Shown here: positions 29,615 to 38,269 of the stretch, in pieces
Position numbering within the stretch: the stretch's first letter is position 1
Layout: every line of letters begins with the position of its first letter
Origin: Mycoplasmatota bacterium
GTDB taxonomy: Bacteria > Bacillota_I > Bacilli_A > Izemoplasmatales > Hujiaoplasmataceae
NCBI GenBank assembly: GCA_018622675.1
Contig: CP076020.1
Coordinates: 1,550,001-1,614,000 of the forward strand
Direction of reading: 5' to 3'
Length of the DNA stretch: 64,000 nt
The notes under the pieces: model-generated
Told to the model about the DNA's origin: nothing
The model's input: the letters and a program-made list of their open reading frames with translations, nothing else
Database searches by the model: none
Made by a program: the position numbers and the translations under genes

Positions 29615-30661
29615 ATGAATAAAAAAGTATTATCCTTCATCATCGTTGTATTATCATCATTTGTTTTTATTGCATGTAATAATACTGATGTTACCACAAC
29701 AGAAATACCTACCACTGAACAACCAACAACAGAAAACACCATTGCTAATATTGAAGTCACTGACTACCAAAAGTTCTATGAACTAAATGAAGATTTTAAC
29801 ATCGCATCTTTAGAAATCAAAGTCACACTTGCAAATAATGATGAATTTATAGTAGATCATTCAGACATTTCTATCAGAAACTTTAACTCTCAAACACCAG
29901 GAAAAAAAGTTATTTCTATTATTTACCAAGGAAACTTAATCAATATAGATTACGTTGTTCTTGAAGAATACGCCTTTGAAATTCATATGGAATACTATGA
30001 AGACGCTATCAACCTAAGAGGTGAACTATTAAAAGTAGCTTTAAACAACATTATTTCAGAAGACTTTGTTGATTTATTATATGGTGATGCCATATGGGTA
30101 CTAGAAGAATCAGATATTGATCCAGATAATCCAGATAATGTCATCTTAGTTTATCCTGGACAATATGGAGAATCAGTCCCTACAGGTTATTCCTCTGATA
30201 TAGAAGGTTACTATTGGAATAGAGAACATGTATGGCCACAATCTAGATTAGGAGAAAATGTTAGTTACACCGATGATTTTCCTAGTGTCGCTACAGATGT
30301 TCATAACCTTAAACCTTCTGATCCAGACGAGAATTCAAGACGATCTAACGACTATTTCGATTACTTTGATACCAACGATACTTTCGAACCAAGAGATGAA
30401 GTCAAAGGCGATATTGCACGTATATTATTTTATATGAGTACTAAGTACTTTCAACTTACATTAAACGAAGATCCTCTAACTGCATCAAATCAAAAAACAA
30501 TGGGCATTTTATCAGTCTTACTAGAATGGAACCAATTAGATCCAGTCGATGAATTTGAAATGAATAGAAACAATGTCATTTATAAACATCAAGGAAATAG
30601 AAACCCATTCATTGATTATCCTAACTTCGCGGAACTTATTTGGGGAGACCTAGCAGAATAA
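29615..30661 (+). CDS. Secreted endonuclease I-family lipoprotein
   Basis: A surface DNA endonuclease. The signal peptide ends in lipobox FIAC (Cys21); a Thr-rich linker follows (about 26-42), then a small Ig-like domain (about 45-117). The endonuclease I domain is from about 120 to 348, with WNREHVWPQS at 201-210, DVHNLKPSDP at 228-237 and NSRRS at 240-244, the His-metal catalytic elements of the family. I chose the ATG at 29615 because AAGGAG lies 7 bases before it. An extended -10 promoter (TGATATAAT) is at 29576-29584. Anchored outside the cell, it would cut environmental DNA. Confidence 0.92.
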   Translation: MNKKVLSFIIVVLSSFVFIACNNTDVTTTEIPTTEQPTTENTIANIEVTDYQKFYELNEDFNIASLEIKVTLANNDEFIVDHSDISIRNFNSQTPGKKVISIIYQGNLINIDYVVLEEYAFEIHMEYYEDAINLRGELLKVALNNIISEDFVDLLYGDAIWVLEESDIDPDNPDNVILVYPGQYGESVPTGYSSDIEGYYWNREHVWPQSRLGENVSYTDDFPSVATDVHNLKPSDPDENSRRSNDYFDYFDTNDTFEPRDEVKGDIARILFYMSTKYFQLTLNEDPLTASNQKTMGILSVLLEWNQLDPVDEFEMNRNNVIYKHQGNRNPFIDYPNFAELIWGDLAE

Positions 30662-30671
30662 ATATAATAAT

Positions 30672-30706
30672 TAAAGTGATTACTTAATTGCAGTCACTTT
30701 TTTTTA
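30672..30706 (+). terminator. Terminator of the endonuclease I gene
   Basis: AAAGTGA (30673-30679) and TCACTTT (30694-30700) form the stem, followed by a run of T. Confidence 0.8.
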
Positions 30707-30728
30707 TAATCATTCTTGATAAATATAA

Positions 30729-30761
30729 TAAAAAGGCACTACATTAAGTAGCGCCTTTTAT
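30729..30761 (-). terminator. Terminator of the ABC importer/surface lipoprotein operon
   Basis: On the minus strand AAAAGGCGCTAC pairs with GTAGTGCCTTTT around a short loop, with T runs after it; 31 bases past the stop of the 1608-residue lipoprotein gene. Confidence 0.85.
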
Positions 30762-30791
30762 TAAACTTTCTCAAGTTATCTTGTAAAAAAA

Positions 30792-33700
30792 TTAGTATAA
30801 TATTATGTCGTCTAAATTAACTCTTTGTTTATCTGGTGTTAATGTATGTTTCACTGTAAATCTAACATAAGTTGCGTCAGTTACATCGGAAGTAATCTCA
30901 TATACACTATCAGTTTCTGTTAAAGTAATAGTTGTTCCAGTACTCCATGTAGTTCCATCAGTAGAAAATTGAACAACTAACTCCATTCCTGAAGACTGAT
31001 TAGTAAATGAATAAAACTGAACATTGTTGAAAGCTACAGTAGATACATATTCTGCATATGGGAATCCTGAGACTGAATCATAATCTCTCATTTGCAAATG
31101 CATATCATCAGTAGAACCATTAGTTGTTGTAACAGTACCTTCTCCAACTGTCCACCCATTTACATCTGTTAATCCACCAGTATAGCCAGTACTTGAAGTA
31201 AATCCTTCAGATGTTTCGAAACCAGTTGAATAAACAGAATTAATTACTTCAACATCTAAGGTTTTAGTAACTACAGTCTCGCTATTTAGAGATATTTCAA
31301 TAGTGATTTGACCAGTGACTTTTCCCGTTGGTGCAGTAAATAGAATTGAGCCATCAGTTGTTGTGTAATCAAGATATGTAGCAGCATCTCCTGTAATTCC
31401 TGTAACAGTATATGTTGATCCATATTTTGCAGTTGGAATAACATAATCTTCTGTAATTGTAAGCATATCAGGGAAACTGTATGTATCAGCTTGAAGTTTT
31501 AAACTATCAGTAAACTCAATCTCAAAGGTATCTATTTGGTTATCATCATCTCTATAATTGTAGAAGATAAATGAAGTTTCTGGTAATAAATCACCAGCAA
31601 CAAATGCATCATTTAACCAGTCAGCATAATTTCCATGAAATCTTAAAGTAAGTTGAATAGTTTTGCTTGTCCCTTCTACTTCAAATATTGCAGGATAAGG
31701 GTAACTTGTTGAAATAGAAACTACTTTCAAACCGGTATATGTAATTAGTCTACCTGAGTCCGAAGCATCTAAGGCAATAATTTCATCAGCAGTTAAGGTT
31801 GTATAAACTAAGTCGTTTGCTGTAGAAACAACAGTTTCTTGTACACCATTAAGCAACACTCTTACGCCATAATCAACACCTAATGTTCCAGAAAACATCA
31901 CTTCTTCTCCAACAGTTCCATCTTTATCATCTATAAAGAATCCATTACCATTTTCATCTTGAATAAATAAACCATCGAATGTATCTTGAGTAATAACACC
32001 AACAACATAAACTTCAGTTCCTGTTGCGATGTCATATTCATCATCAGTCATTGAATGTAGTGATGATAAATCAGTTATTTCAGCCATCATATTATATGTG
32101 ATAACTAATGTTTCTGAAACACCACCTTTAGTGATTGTAGCCGTTAATACAACTACAGAATCAGTACCTTCTGCTCTCGCAATTGTTAAATCAGTTCCTG
32201 ATAATGTTGTTAATGAATCAACATCTGCTATGTCCCAAGCAATTGTTGAACCGTTTGTACCAGTAGCTGGAAGAGAAACGCTTACTTCTGTGTAAGCATC
32301 TCCACCAGTAATATTAGTCTTTAACTCTTCAATATCAGCAGCTACTCTATCAACATCTGTAACACCTTCAATTTTATAAACAAATGTTCCAGTTAATTCT
32401 TCGTCATTTAATGTAACTACTGCTTGTAATGTTACTTCCTCTACAGTGTCAGCAGGTACTTCAGTAAATGTAATTTCACTATCTGTAGCATCAAATGTAG
32501 CATTTGAATCTTCATCCGCTTCTTTTGTCCATACTATAGTACTTCCATTAGCGCCTGTTGTTGGTAATGTAACTGTTTGAGCAGTTTTAATTATTCCACC
32601 AAAATCTAAAGCAGCTAAGTCAGCATTAACTTTAGTAGCATCATCCATATCAATTGTTTCAACATCATGTGATCCTACATAATCAAATGTATCTGCTGCA
32701 TATTCATCCCATTCTGCAGCTGTAAAAGTTGTGTTTGGTGATAATACAGATTCTTTTCTAACCCAAGTAAGTTCACCAGCAACTTTATCGTCTTTTGTAT
32801 GTCCAACTTCTAAAATAATGTCAATAATAGTACCATCTTTAACTAAGGCAACAGCGTCATCACCATTAAAATAAGTTGCTGTTGAAGCTACATCGCCTTC
32901 AGCTGTAACAGCTGCGTTAGCATCAGCATTATAGATTACAAATACTTCTCCATCTGCTAATGTACCAGTTAATTCTTCAGTATTACCTGCTTCAGTTGAA
33001 CCATTTGAATATACAACTATTTTATAATCTGATAAGTCAACTTCAGCACCAGTACCATTATAAATTTCAATCCATTTATTGTTTGAAGAACCTTCACCAT
33101 ATTCTGAAATAATTAACTCAGTTGTTGGTGCTATTAATGATGAACTAGGAATAGTTACTTCAACTTCTACTTCTTCTTCAACTGTTCCGCTAACGACTTT
33201 AAAAGTAATGATTGCGCTAACTTCGGTACCGTAAGCTTTAGAAACTTCTAAAGTTCCAGTAGTTGAAGTTGAATCGATAAAGTTAGAAGCAGTACCAAAA
33301 ATTTCTAATACAGAAATTTTACTTCCAAAATCTCCAGTTGCATAAGCATAGTCAGCTGTTAATTCTAATTCGTCTCCCATGTTTCTAACATCTAAAGTTA
33401 CTTTATCTTGATCAGTTAATTCTTGAACTGTGAATTCAGTAGTTGTTACTAAAGCTAATTGTGGTCCATTGTACCATGAAAGAATAGTGACAACATCAAC
33501 TTTATCTCCTTCTTCAAGTGCTTCTAATTCAGCAAATAAAGCAGCAGGTAAGTCATATCTTGAATCCCATTTCATAAATATAGTTTCGCCGTCTGAAATT
33601 CTTTCGAAAGTGATTTCATAGTTTCCATATTTGTCAGTTTCGATTGTATCAATAATCATTCCAGTTAACTCAATTAATTGAGATTGATAAGTTAATAATC

Positions 33701-35618
33701 CATCTTCATCAAGTGTGTAAGCATCAACATTTGTAGGTGTAGGTATTGATGGATTTTCTTTGAATGCTAGTGTATCAACTTTCATTTGGATTAAACCATT
33801 ATAGATTGATCTTTCTCCAGATACAGTAATGATATTACCAACATTTCTTTCTAGTAGATCAACATAATCATCATCATATACATTTAATGCGATATTTCCG
33901 CTATCATCTGCAATGAAGAATGATCCATAATATCCACCAGCAATAACAGTTCCTTCAACTTTTCCTAAATCTCCAATTGTTAAATCGATGAAATCAGAAA
34001 TAGTCATGACAGGAAGTGGTCCAACTTTAATGTCGAATTCTTTTGATGTTGTAACATCATTTAATGTTCCTGTAACTGTAACTGTTATAACCTCTTGAGC
34101 ATCTAAGTCATCTACTGTAATTTCTCCAGTAGTTGCGTCGAATATAGTATCATCAGTTGATGCAAACGATAAGTCTACACCATAAGCTGAGTCAAATAAT
34201 TCTAATGTTGTATCTTCGATAATTGTTTTAGGGAAATCGAAGATTCCTAACGCTGTATCAACAGCATCTTGATCAGTATCAAATTCTAATCCAACATCTA
34301 AAGCAGTTCCAAAGAAGTTTGCATAGAAAACTGTTTTATCTGTTCTATAACCTTGCATGATAATGTCAATAGTGATTTCTTCACCATGGAATGCTTTTAG
34401 AACATCCATATCTGAGTGATAATAAATCATAATTGCATCACCATTTGGTTGTGTAGCTCCATCTGCTAAATCAGCATCAAAGTCATAATCAGTTGGAACT
34501 AAGAATACTGAATAGTTACCCCATGATTCTTCATAATATACACTTGCTGTTACATTAAATTGAACATATTCATGTGGTTTTTCTGCTGATGGAACTGAAG
34601 TTGCATCAATAATATCTTTAATTCCATCTTTATCAACTGTAGGAATATCAGATTTCGCTTCTGTTGACGCTTCAACTCTTAAAGGTTTTGCAGCTGTTCC
34701 AGCTAATTGTGGTGCATTGTAATAAAAATCAATATTACCAGTAATGTCATAGACACTACCTACTTCAGAATCAAATGTTGGTGAATATACATATAGAATA
34801 TCTGTTCCATCTGTAAAGAATACATCACCATTGTCATATTTTGCAATCACTGTAATACCAGTAATTTCAACATATGCATCTTGACCTTCAGCAATTGCAT
34901 CAGCGATTGAATCTACTTCAGTACCCACTGCCATTTTTGCTACAGTGAAAGTTCTATCTTGTGAGAACTCAGTACCATCAACTGTAAACTTAGCAGTTAA
35001 AGTAACATCTACATCTGCATCTTCAGGTTGAGTGATTTCACCATCAGTTGCAATAATATCAGGATGTGAACTAGTCCAAGTGATTGGATATTCGTTCCCA
35101 TTATCATCTTTACCAGTTGTTGTTAAGTTAAGATCATCTGCTGATGTCCAAAACTCATTGTCTGGAATTGCAAAAACGAATAAGAAAACTTCATCGCGAA
35201 TTTCTTCAACTGTTTTTTCTTCTAGTGCTTTAATTGTTACGAAGAAGCTGTAAGTTTCTGTTTCATCTCCAGAAGCAATCGTTACTGTTAATGTAACAGT
35301 TTGCGTTTGCTCTGTGACAGTTGGACGAGTTACCGTACCGTCATTTGCAAGATAATCAGTGTTACTACTACTCCATGTAAAAGTGTAATCACCAAAAGAA
35401 TCAATTAATGTAATATCATCAGTCGCTTCGAAAGTTTCTTTTTCTATTGTGTCAACATAAACTGTTTGTAAGAAATCGATAGCAGGCTGAAAATCTACAG
35501 ACGTCGGCGTTTCACTTGTAGGCGCTTCGGTCGTTTCGTCGTCTCCATTACATCCCACTAAAACAATAGCGAATAATGCAATGAAAAGAAGACTGAATAA
35601 CTTTTTGTTAAACTTCAT
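30792..35618 (-). CDS. Giant multidomain surface lipoprotein with lamin-tail and OB-like domains
   Basis: A 1608-residue lipoprotein (lipobox VGC, Cys23) with a Thr/Pro linker. Repeated beta-sandwich modules of the atrophied bacterial Ig type are seen near 45-130, 155-230, 450-535, 990-1085 and 1088-1178. OB-like modules near 245-315, 545-620 and 1200-1260 recall the nucleic-acid-binding OB domains attached to YhcR-type nucleases. A lamin-tail domain spans about 830-985 (IISEYGEGSSNNKWIEIYN), and a jelly-roll-like end domain about 1460-1608. I see no nuclease or other catalytic motif, so it is more likely a binding or scaffold protein. It is the last gene of the ABC importer operon, 56 bases after the binding-protein gene. 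Confidence 0.8.
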   Translation of the reverse strand: MKFNKKLFSLLFIALFAIVLVGCNGDDETTEAPTSETPTSVDFQPAIDFLQTVYVDTIEKETFEATDDITLIDSFGDYTFTWSSSNTDYLANDGTVTRPTVTEQTQTVTLTVTIASGDETETYSFFVTIKALEEKTVEEIRDEVFLFVFAIPDNEFWTSADDLNLTTTGKDDNGNEYPITWTSSHPDIIATDGEITQPEDADVDVTLTAKFTVDGTEFSQDRTFTVAKMAVGTEVDSIADAIAEGQDAYVEITGITVIAKYDNGDVFFTDGTDILYVYSPTFDSEVGSVYDITGNIDFYYNAPQLAGTAAKPLRVEASTEAKSDIPTVDKDGIKDIIDATSVPSAEKPHEYVQFNVTASVYYEESWGNYSVFLVPTDYDFDADLADGATQPNGDAIMIYYHSDMDVLKAFHGEEITIDIIMQGYRTDKTVFYANFFGTALDVGLEFDTDQDAVDTALGIFDFPKTIIEDTTLELFDSAYGVDLSFASTDDTIFDATTGEITVDDLDAQEVITVTVTGTLNDVTTSKEFDIKVGPLPVMTISDFIDLTIGDLGKVEGTVIAGGYYGSFFIADDSGNIALNVYDDDYVDLLERNVGNIITVSGERSIYNGLIQMKVDTLAFKENPSIPTPTNVDAYTLDEDGLLTYQSQLIELTGMIIDTIETDKYGNYEITFERISDGETIFMKWDSRYDLPAALFAELEALEEGDKVDVVTILSWYNGPQLALVTTTEFTVQELTDQDKVTLDVRNMGDELELTADYAYATGDFGSKISVLEIFGTASNFIDSTSTTGTLEVSKAYGTEVSAIITFKVVSGTVEEEVEVEVTIPSSSLIAPTTELIISEYGEGSSNNKWIEIYNGTGAEVDLSDYKIVVYSNGSTEAGNTEELTGTLADGEVFVIYNADANAAVTAEGDVASTATYFNGDDAVALVKDGTIIDIILEVGHTKDDKVAGELTWVRKESVLSPNTTFTAAEWDEYAADTFDYVGSHDVETIDMDDATKVNADLAALDFGGIIKTAQTVTLPTTGANGSTIVWTKEADEDSNATFDATDSEITFTEVPADTVEEVTLQAVVTLNDEELTGTFVYKIEGVTDVDRVAADIEELKTNITGGDAYTEVSVSLPATGTNGSTIAWDIADVDSLTTLSGTDLTIARAEGTDSVVVLTATITKGGVSETLVITYNMMAEITDLSSLHSMTDDEYDIATGTEVYVVGVITQDTFDGLFIQDENGNGFFIDDKDGTVGEEVMFSGTLGVDYGVRVLLNGVQETVVSTANDLVYTTLTADEIIALDASDSGRLITYTGLKVVSISTSYPYPAIFEVEGTSKTIQLTLRFHGNYADWLNDAFVAGDLLPETSFIFYNYRDDDNQIDTFEIEFTDSLKLQADTYSFPDMLTITEDYVIPTAKYGSTYTVTGITGDAATYLDYTTTDGSILFTAPTGKVTGQITIEISLNSETVVTKTLDVEVINSVYSTGFETSEGFTSSTGYTGGLTDVNGWTVGEGTVTTTNGSTDDMHLQMRDYDSVSGFPYAEYVSTVAFNNVQFYSFTNQSSGMELVVQFSTDGTTWSTGTTITLTETDSVYEITSDVTDATYVRFTVKHTLTPDKQRVNLDDIILY

Positions 35619-35674
35619 TTTATTCCTCCTTTTAGAAATAAGTATTATTATATATTTAAATTAATTTTAAATAA

Positions 35675-37528
35675 TTAATTTAAGACTGCTTCAGAGGCTG
35701 ATTTAGCCGCAGCGATTGCACTATCAATAATTGATTGTTTGTCGCCATCTGTTCCTAATATAATACGTTCAAATGCAGCTTCAACTTCAGCTCTTGCTTT
35801 TGAAGAACCTACAAATGCTTGGTCATAGAATAATATATCAGCTTGTAACATTGCCGCATTTGCAGCTTTAGATTTCATTAACATTTCTCCAGCAAGAGGA
35901 CTTCCATCTGTATCTAAACCATTTGTGAAATCAATATATGTTGGTTGAGAATAAACAGAAGTTCTAACAGGTGAATATCCTGTTTCTAATGCGAAATCTA
36001 ATTGTACTTCTTGACTTGTTAAGAATTTTAAGAATAACCATGATGCCAATTTTTCTTGGTCAGTTCCAGCTGTTGTAATTGACATGTTAGTACCTTGTTG
36101 GATTGCTGTTCTGTTTTGTGGCATATTAGCATTATATGGCATTGGTGCTACACCAAATTCAAATGAGAATTCATCATCTACAACAGTAGGCGTATTATAT
36201 CTTGCTCCACCAGTTGAACCAAATGTAATTGCTGTTTGACCAGTTTTGAATGCATCTGAACCATATTCAGTTCCCCATCTATTTGGTACAGTGAATGCTC
36301 CAGGATTGTCATCTTCATCTCTGTTATCATAGAAATAAGACATTGCTGATCTTGTTTGAGCATTATCAAATAAAATAACCCCTTGTCTTTCAGCATTGAT
36401 TGTCGTATATTCTCCGCCCCATTGTCTAGTTAAAGTAATGAATGCGTTTGAAGGTGAATCATATGTAATTGGAACAAAGTTGTCTTTAATATTTTGTCTT
36501 TCTTCTGCAGTTTTATGTACAGAACTAGATTCAGCTTGATTTAAAGTATCAACGATTTGATCAATAACACCATTGTCTTCAGTTGCTATTCTTCTTAAAT
36601 CTTCATTTAATGCCATTAATCCTTGCCATGTAGTAGGGATTTCTGCAATGACACCTTCTTCAATTAATGCATCCATCATCGTTTTATTATAAATCATAAC
36701 CTCTGTTGATTTATTAAATGGAATAGAATAATATTCACCATCTGGTGTATATTGTGAATTTTCTTGTCTATAACTTAATACGATATCTAAGAATGATTCT
36801 CCTTCTACATCTGGGTTATATCCATGATTAACATCATATATATAAGGTGTGATCGGAATAACTGCATTTTTATCAATATATTCCATCACGTGGTCAGGGT
36901 AATTTTGAACAATATTTGGAAGTTCCCCACCTTGAATCGCGTTAACTACATTTGATCTTAATTCATCATAGTTAGCACCATTTGCTGTAATAGTCACAGA
37001 AATATTTGGATATAACGCTTCAAAATCTTCAGCATATCCAATTAAAGCACTTTCTACAGTGGCTCCATTTGAATGCCATAATTCAATTTCGATATTATCT
37101 GACGTTAGCTCTTCAGGAATTGTATAAGCAGTTAAGTCTTTTACAGTAATTGAAACTTGTCTATTAATTAAGTTTCCGTCGCTATCTTCAACTGTCACAT
37201 ATACAGTATAAGAACCTGTTCTTGAAAGTGTATAAGAACCAACAATATTAATGTCTTCAGTGATATCTCCATCTTGGTCATCAATTGCTTGAACACCATC
37301 TAAAATATCATAGTCTTGTGAACCACGATAATATGTTTGATTTGCGAATAAGCCAACGAATCTAGGCTCTTCTTGCTCTGTTTCCTCCGTTATTGGCGGA
37401 TTTGTAACAGGAGCGTTTGTTGTAGGCGCTTCTGTAGTCGCATCAGTCCCGTCACCATTACAACCTATTAATGCAATTGCGAATAATGCGAAAACAAAGA
37501 TACTTAATATTTTTTTACTAATCTTCAT
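35675..37528 (-). CDS. CUT1-type ABC importer solute-binding lipoprotein with N-terminal Ig-like domain
   Basis: The 617-residue lipoprotein (lipobox IGC, Cys23) carries an unusual extra domain of the DUF5011 Ig-like type at about 52-131, ahead of an extracellular binding protein of the UgpB/MalE family (about 140-610). That family binds sugars, oligosaccharides or glycerol phosphates. Markers include IELWHSNG near 146 and TRQWGGEY near 364. The signal peptide and the following CNGD...TTEAPT linker closely resemble those of the next gene's product. A promoter with a palindrome lies just upstream, so it can be transcribed apart from the permease genes. Substrate unknown. Confidence 0.9.
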   Translation of the reverse strand: MKISKKILSIFVFALFAIALIGCNGDGTDATTEAPTTNAPVTNPPITEETEQEEPRFVGLFANQTYYRGSQDYDILDGVQAIDDQDGDITEDINIVGSYTLSRTGSYTVYVTVEDSDGNLINRQVSITVKDLTAYTIPEELTSDNIEIELWHSNGATVESALIGYAEDFEALYPNISVTITANGANYDELRSNVVNAIQGGELPNIVQNYPDHVMEYIDKNAVIPITPYIYDVNHGYNPDVEGESFLDIVLSYRQENSQYTPDGEYYSIPFNKSTEVMIYNKTMMDALIEEGVIAEIPTTWQGLMALNEDLRRIATEDNGVIDQIVDTLNQAESSSVHKTAEERQNIKDNFVPITYDSPSNAFITLTRQWGGEYTTINAERQGVILFDNAQTRSAMSYFYDNRDEDDNPGAFTVPNRWGTEYGSDAFKTGQTAITFGSTGGARYNTPTVVDDEFSFEFGVAPMPYNANMPQNRTAIQQGTNMSITTAGTDQEKLASWLFLKFLTSQEVQLDFALETGYSPVRTSVYSQPTYIDFTNGLDTDGSPLAGEMLMKSKAANAAMLQADILFYDQAFVGSSKARAEVEAAFERIILGTDGDKQSIIDSAIAAAKSASEAVLN

Positions 37529-37574
37529 TTTTTCCTCCTCGAATATAATTCTTATAATTATTTATATTTAGTTT

Positions 37575-37605
37575 CATTATACAACATTGTATAATGTATT
37601 TCCAA
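37575..37605 (-). promoter_or_regulatory. Internal promoter with overlapping palindromic operator before the binding-protein gene
   Basis: On the minus strand TTGGAA (37600-37605), an 18-base spacer and TATAAT (37576-37581) form a promoter. The near-perfect palindrome ATTATACAACATTGTATAAT at 37576-37595, extended by one further pair on each side, covers the -10 and most of the spacer. Arms of 10 bp around a 2-base centre are typical of a dimeric repressor site. No matching regulator gene is seen nearby. Confidence 0.6.
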
Positions 37606-37617
37606 TATTAATTGTTC

Positions 37618-38256
37618 TTAGTCAACGATAATGATTAACCCACTAATCGTTGATTCAGCTCCATCTTCATCAGCGACTAATAATGAAAATTCCATAACTT
37701 CACCAGTAGCAAAAATTTGAGGTAAAATCATTTTATCCGGATCATAAATATAGTCACCATTTGAGTCAGTTTTTACTTGTCCTAATAATTCTTCTTCCTC
37801 TGGTGTTAAGTCTTCACCAAAATCATCTTCACTCCAGATATCAAAGAATGAAGTTACGAGAATATTTTCTGAAATTTCAACATAATCTCTATCTGCTCCA
37901 ACCTCAACATAATCTTGGATAAAGTCAACCGCGATTAAGTTTTGATTATTAATTAAATCATCAAGCATGTCATCAGGATGAAAAGCAGTGCCTTTTTTAT
38001 GTTCATAGATAATATATTGATCACCATAAACATCTTTATAATCGAAAGTTTCCCCAGCATTTTCAGGATTTCTATTAAATGCGTTTTTATCTCTTTGATA
38101 GGTATCAGAAGTTAAAGATTGTAAATTGATTAATTCTTCTTCTCCATTCACTTCAACCAAACGGTTGAAACTAGGTCCACGATTTATTTTAGAAGGACAT
38201 CCCATCATTGCAACAATTAAGAATAATGTTGCTGAAAATAGTAATATTTTTTTCAT
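37618..38256 (-). CDS. Small lipoprotein of unknown function in the ABC importer operon
   Basis: A 212-residue predicted lipoprotein with lipobox MGC (Cys19); no family recognised. The mature part is acidic and ends in a short beta-rich stretch. The start at 38256 was chosen because AGGAGGAG lies upstream and the signal peptide then begins MKKILLFS; the longer reading frame starts within the permease gene. It sits between the second permease and the binding protein, 13 bases after the permease stop, so it is probably an accessory component of the importer. Confidence 0.72.
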   Translation of the reverse strand: MKKILLFSATLFLIVAMMGCPSKINRGPSFNRLVEVNGEEELINLQSLTSDTYQRDKNAFNRNPENAGETFDYKDVYGDQYIIYEHKKGTAFHPDDMLDDLINNQNLIAVDFIQDYVEVGADRDYVEISENILVTSFFDIWSEDDFGEDLTPEEEELLGQVKTDSNGDYIYDPDKMILPQIFATGEVMEFSLLVADEDGAESTISGLIIIVD

Positions 38257-38269
38257 CTTTTTCTCCTCC

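Noticed and set aside
31999-32260. Long tandem DNA repeats in the giant lipoprotein gene
   Set aside because: Similar protein motifs (NGSTIVW, NGSTIAW) recur in neighbouring Ig-like modules, but the nucleotide sequences have diverged, so this is domain duplication and not a recent repeat array.
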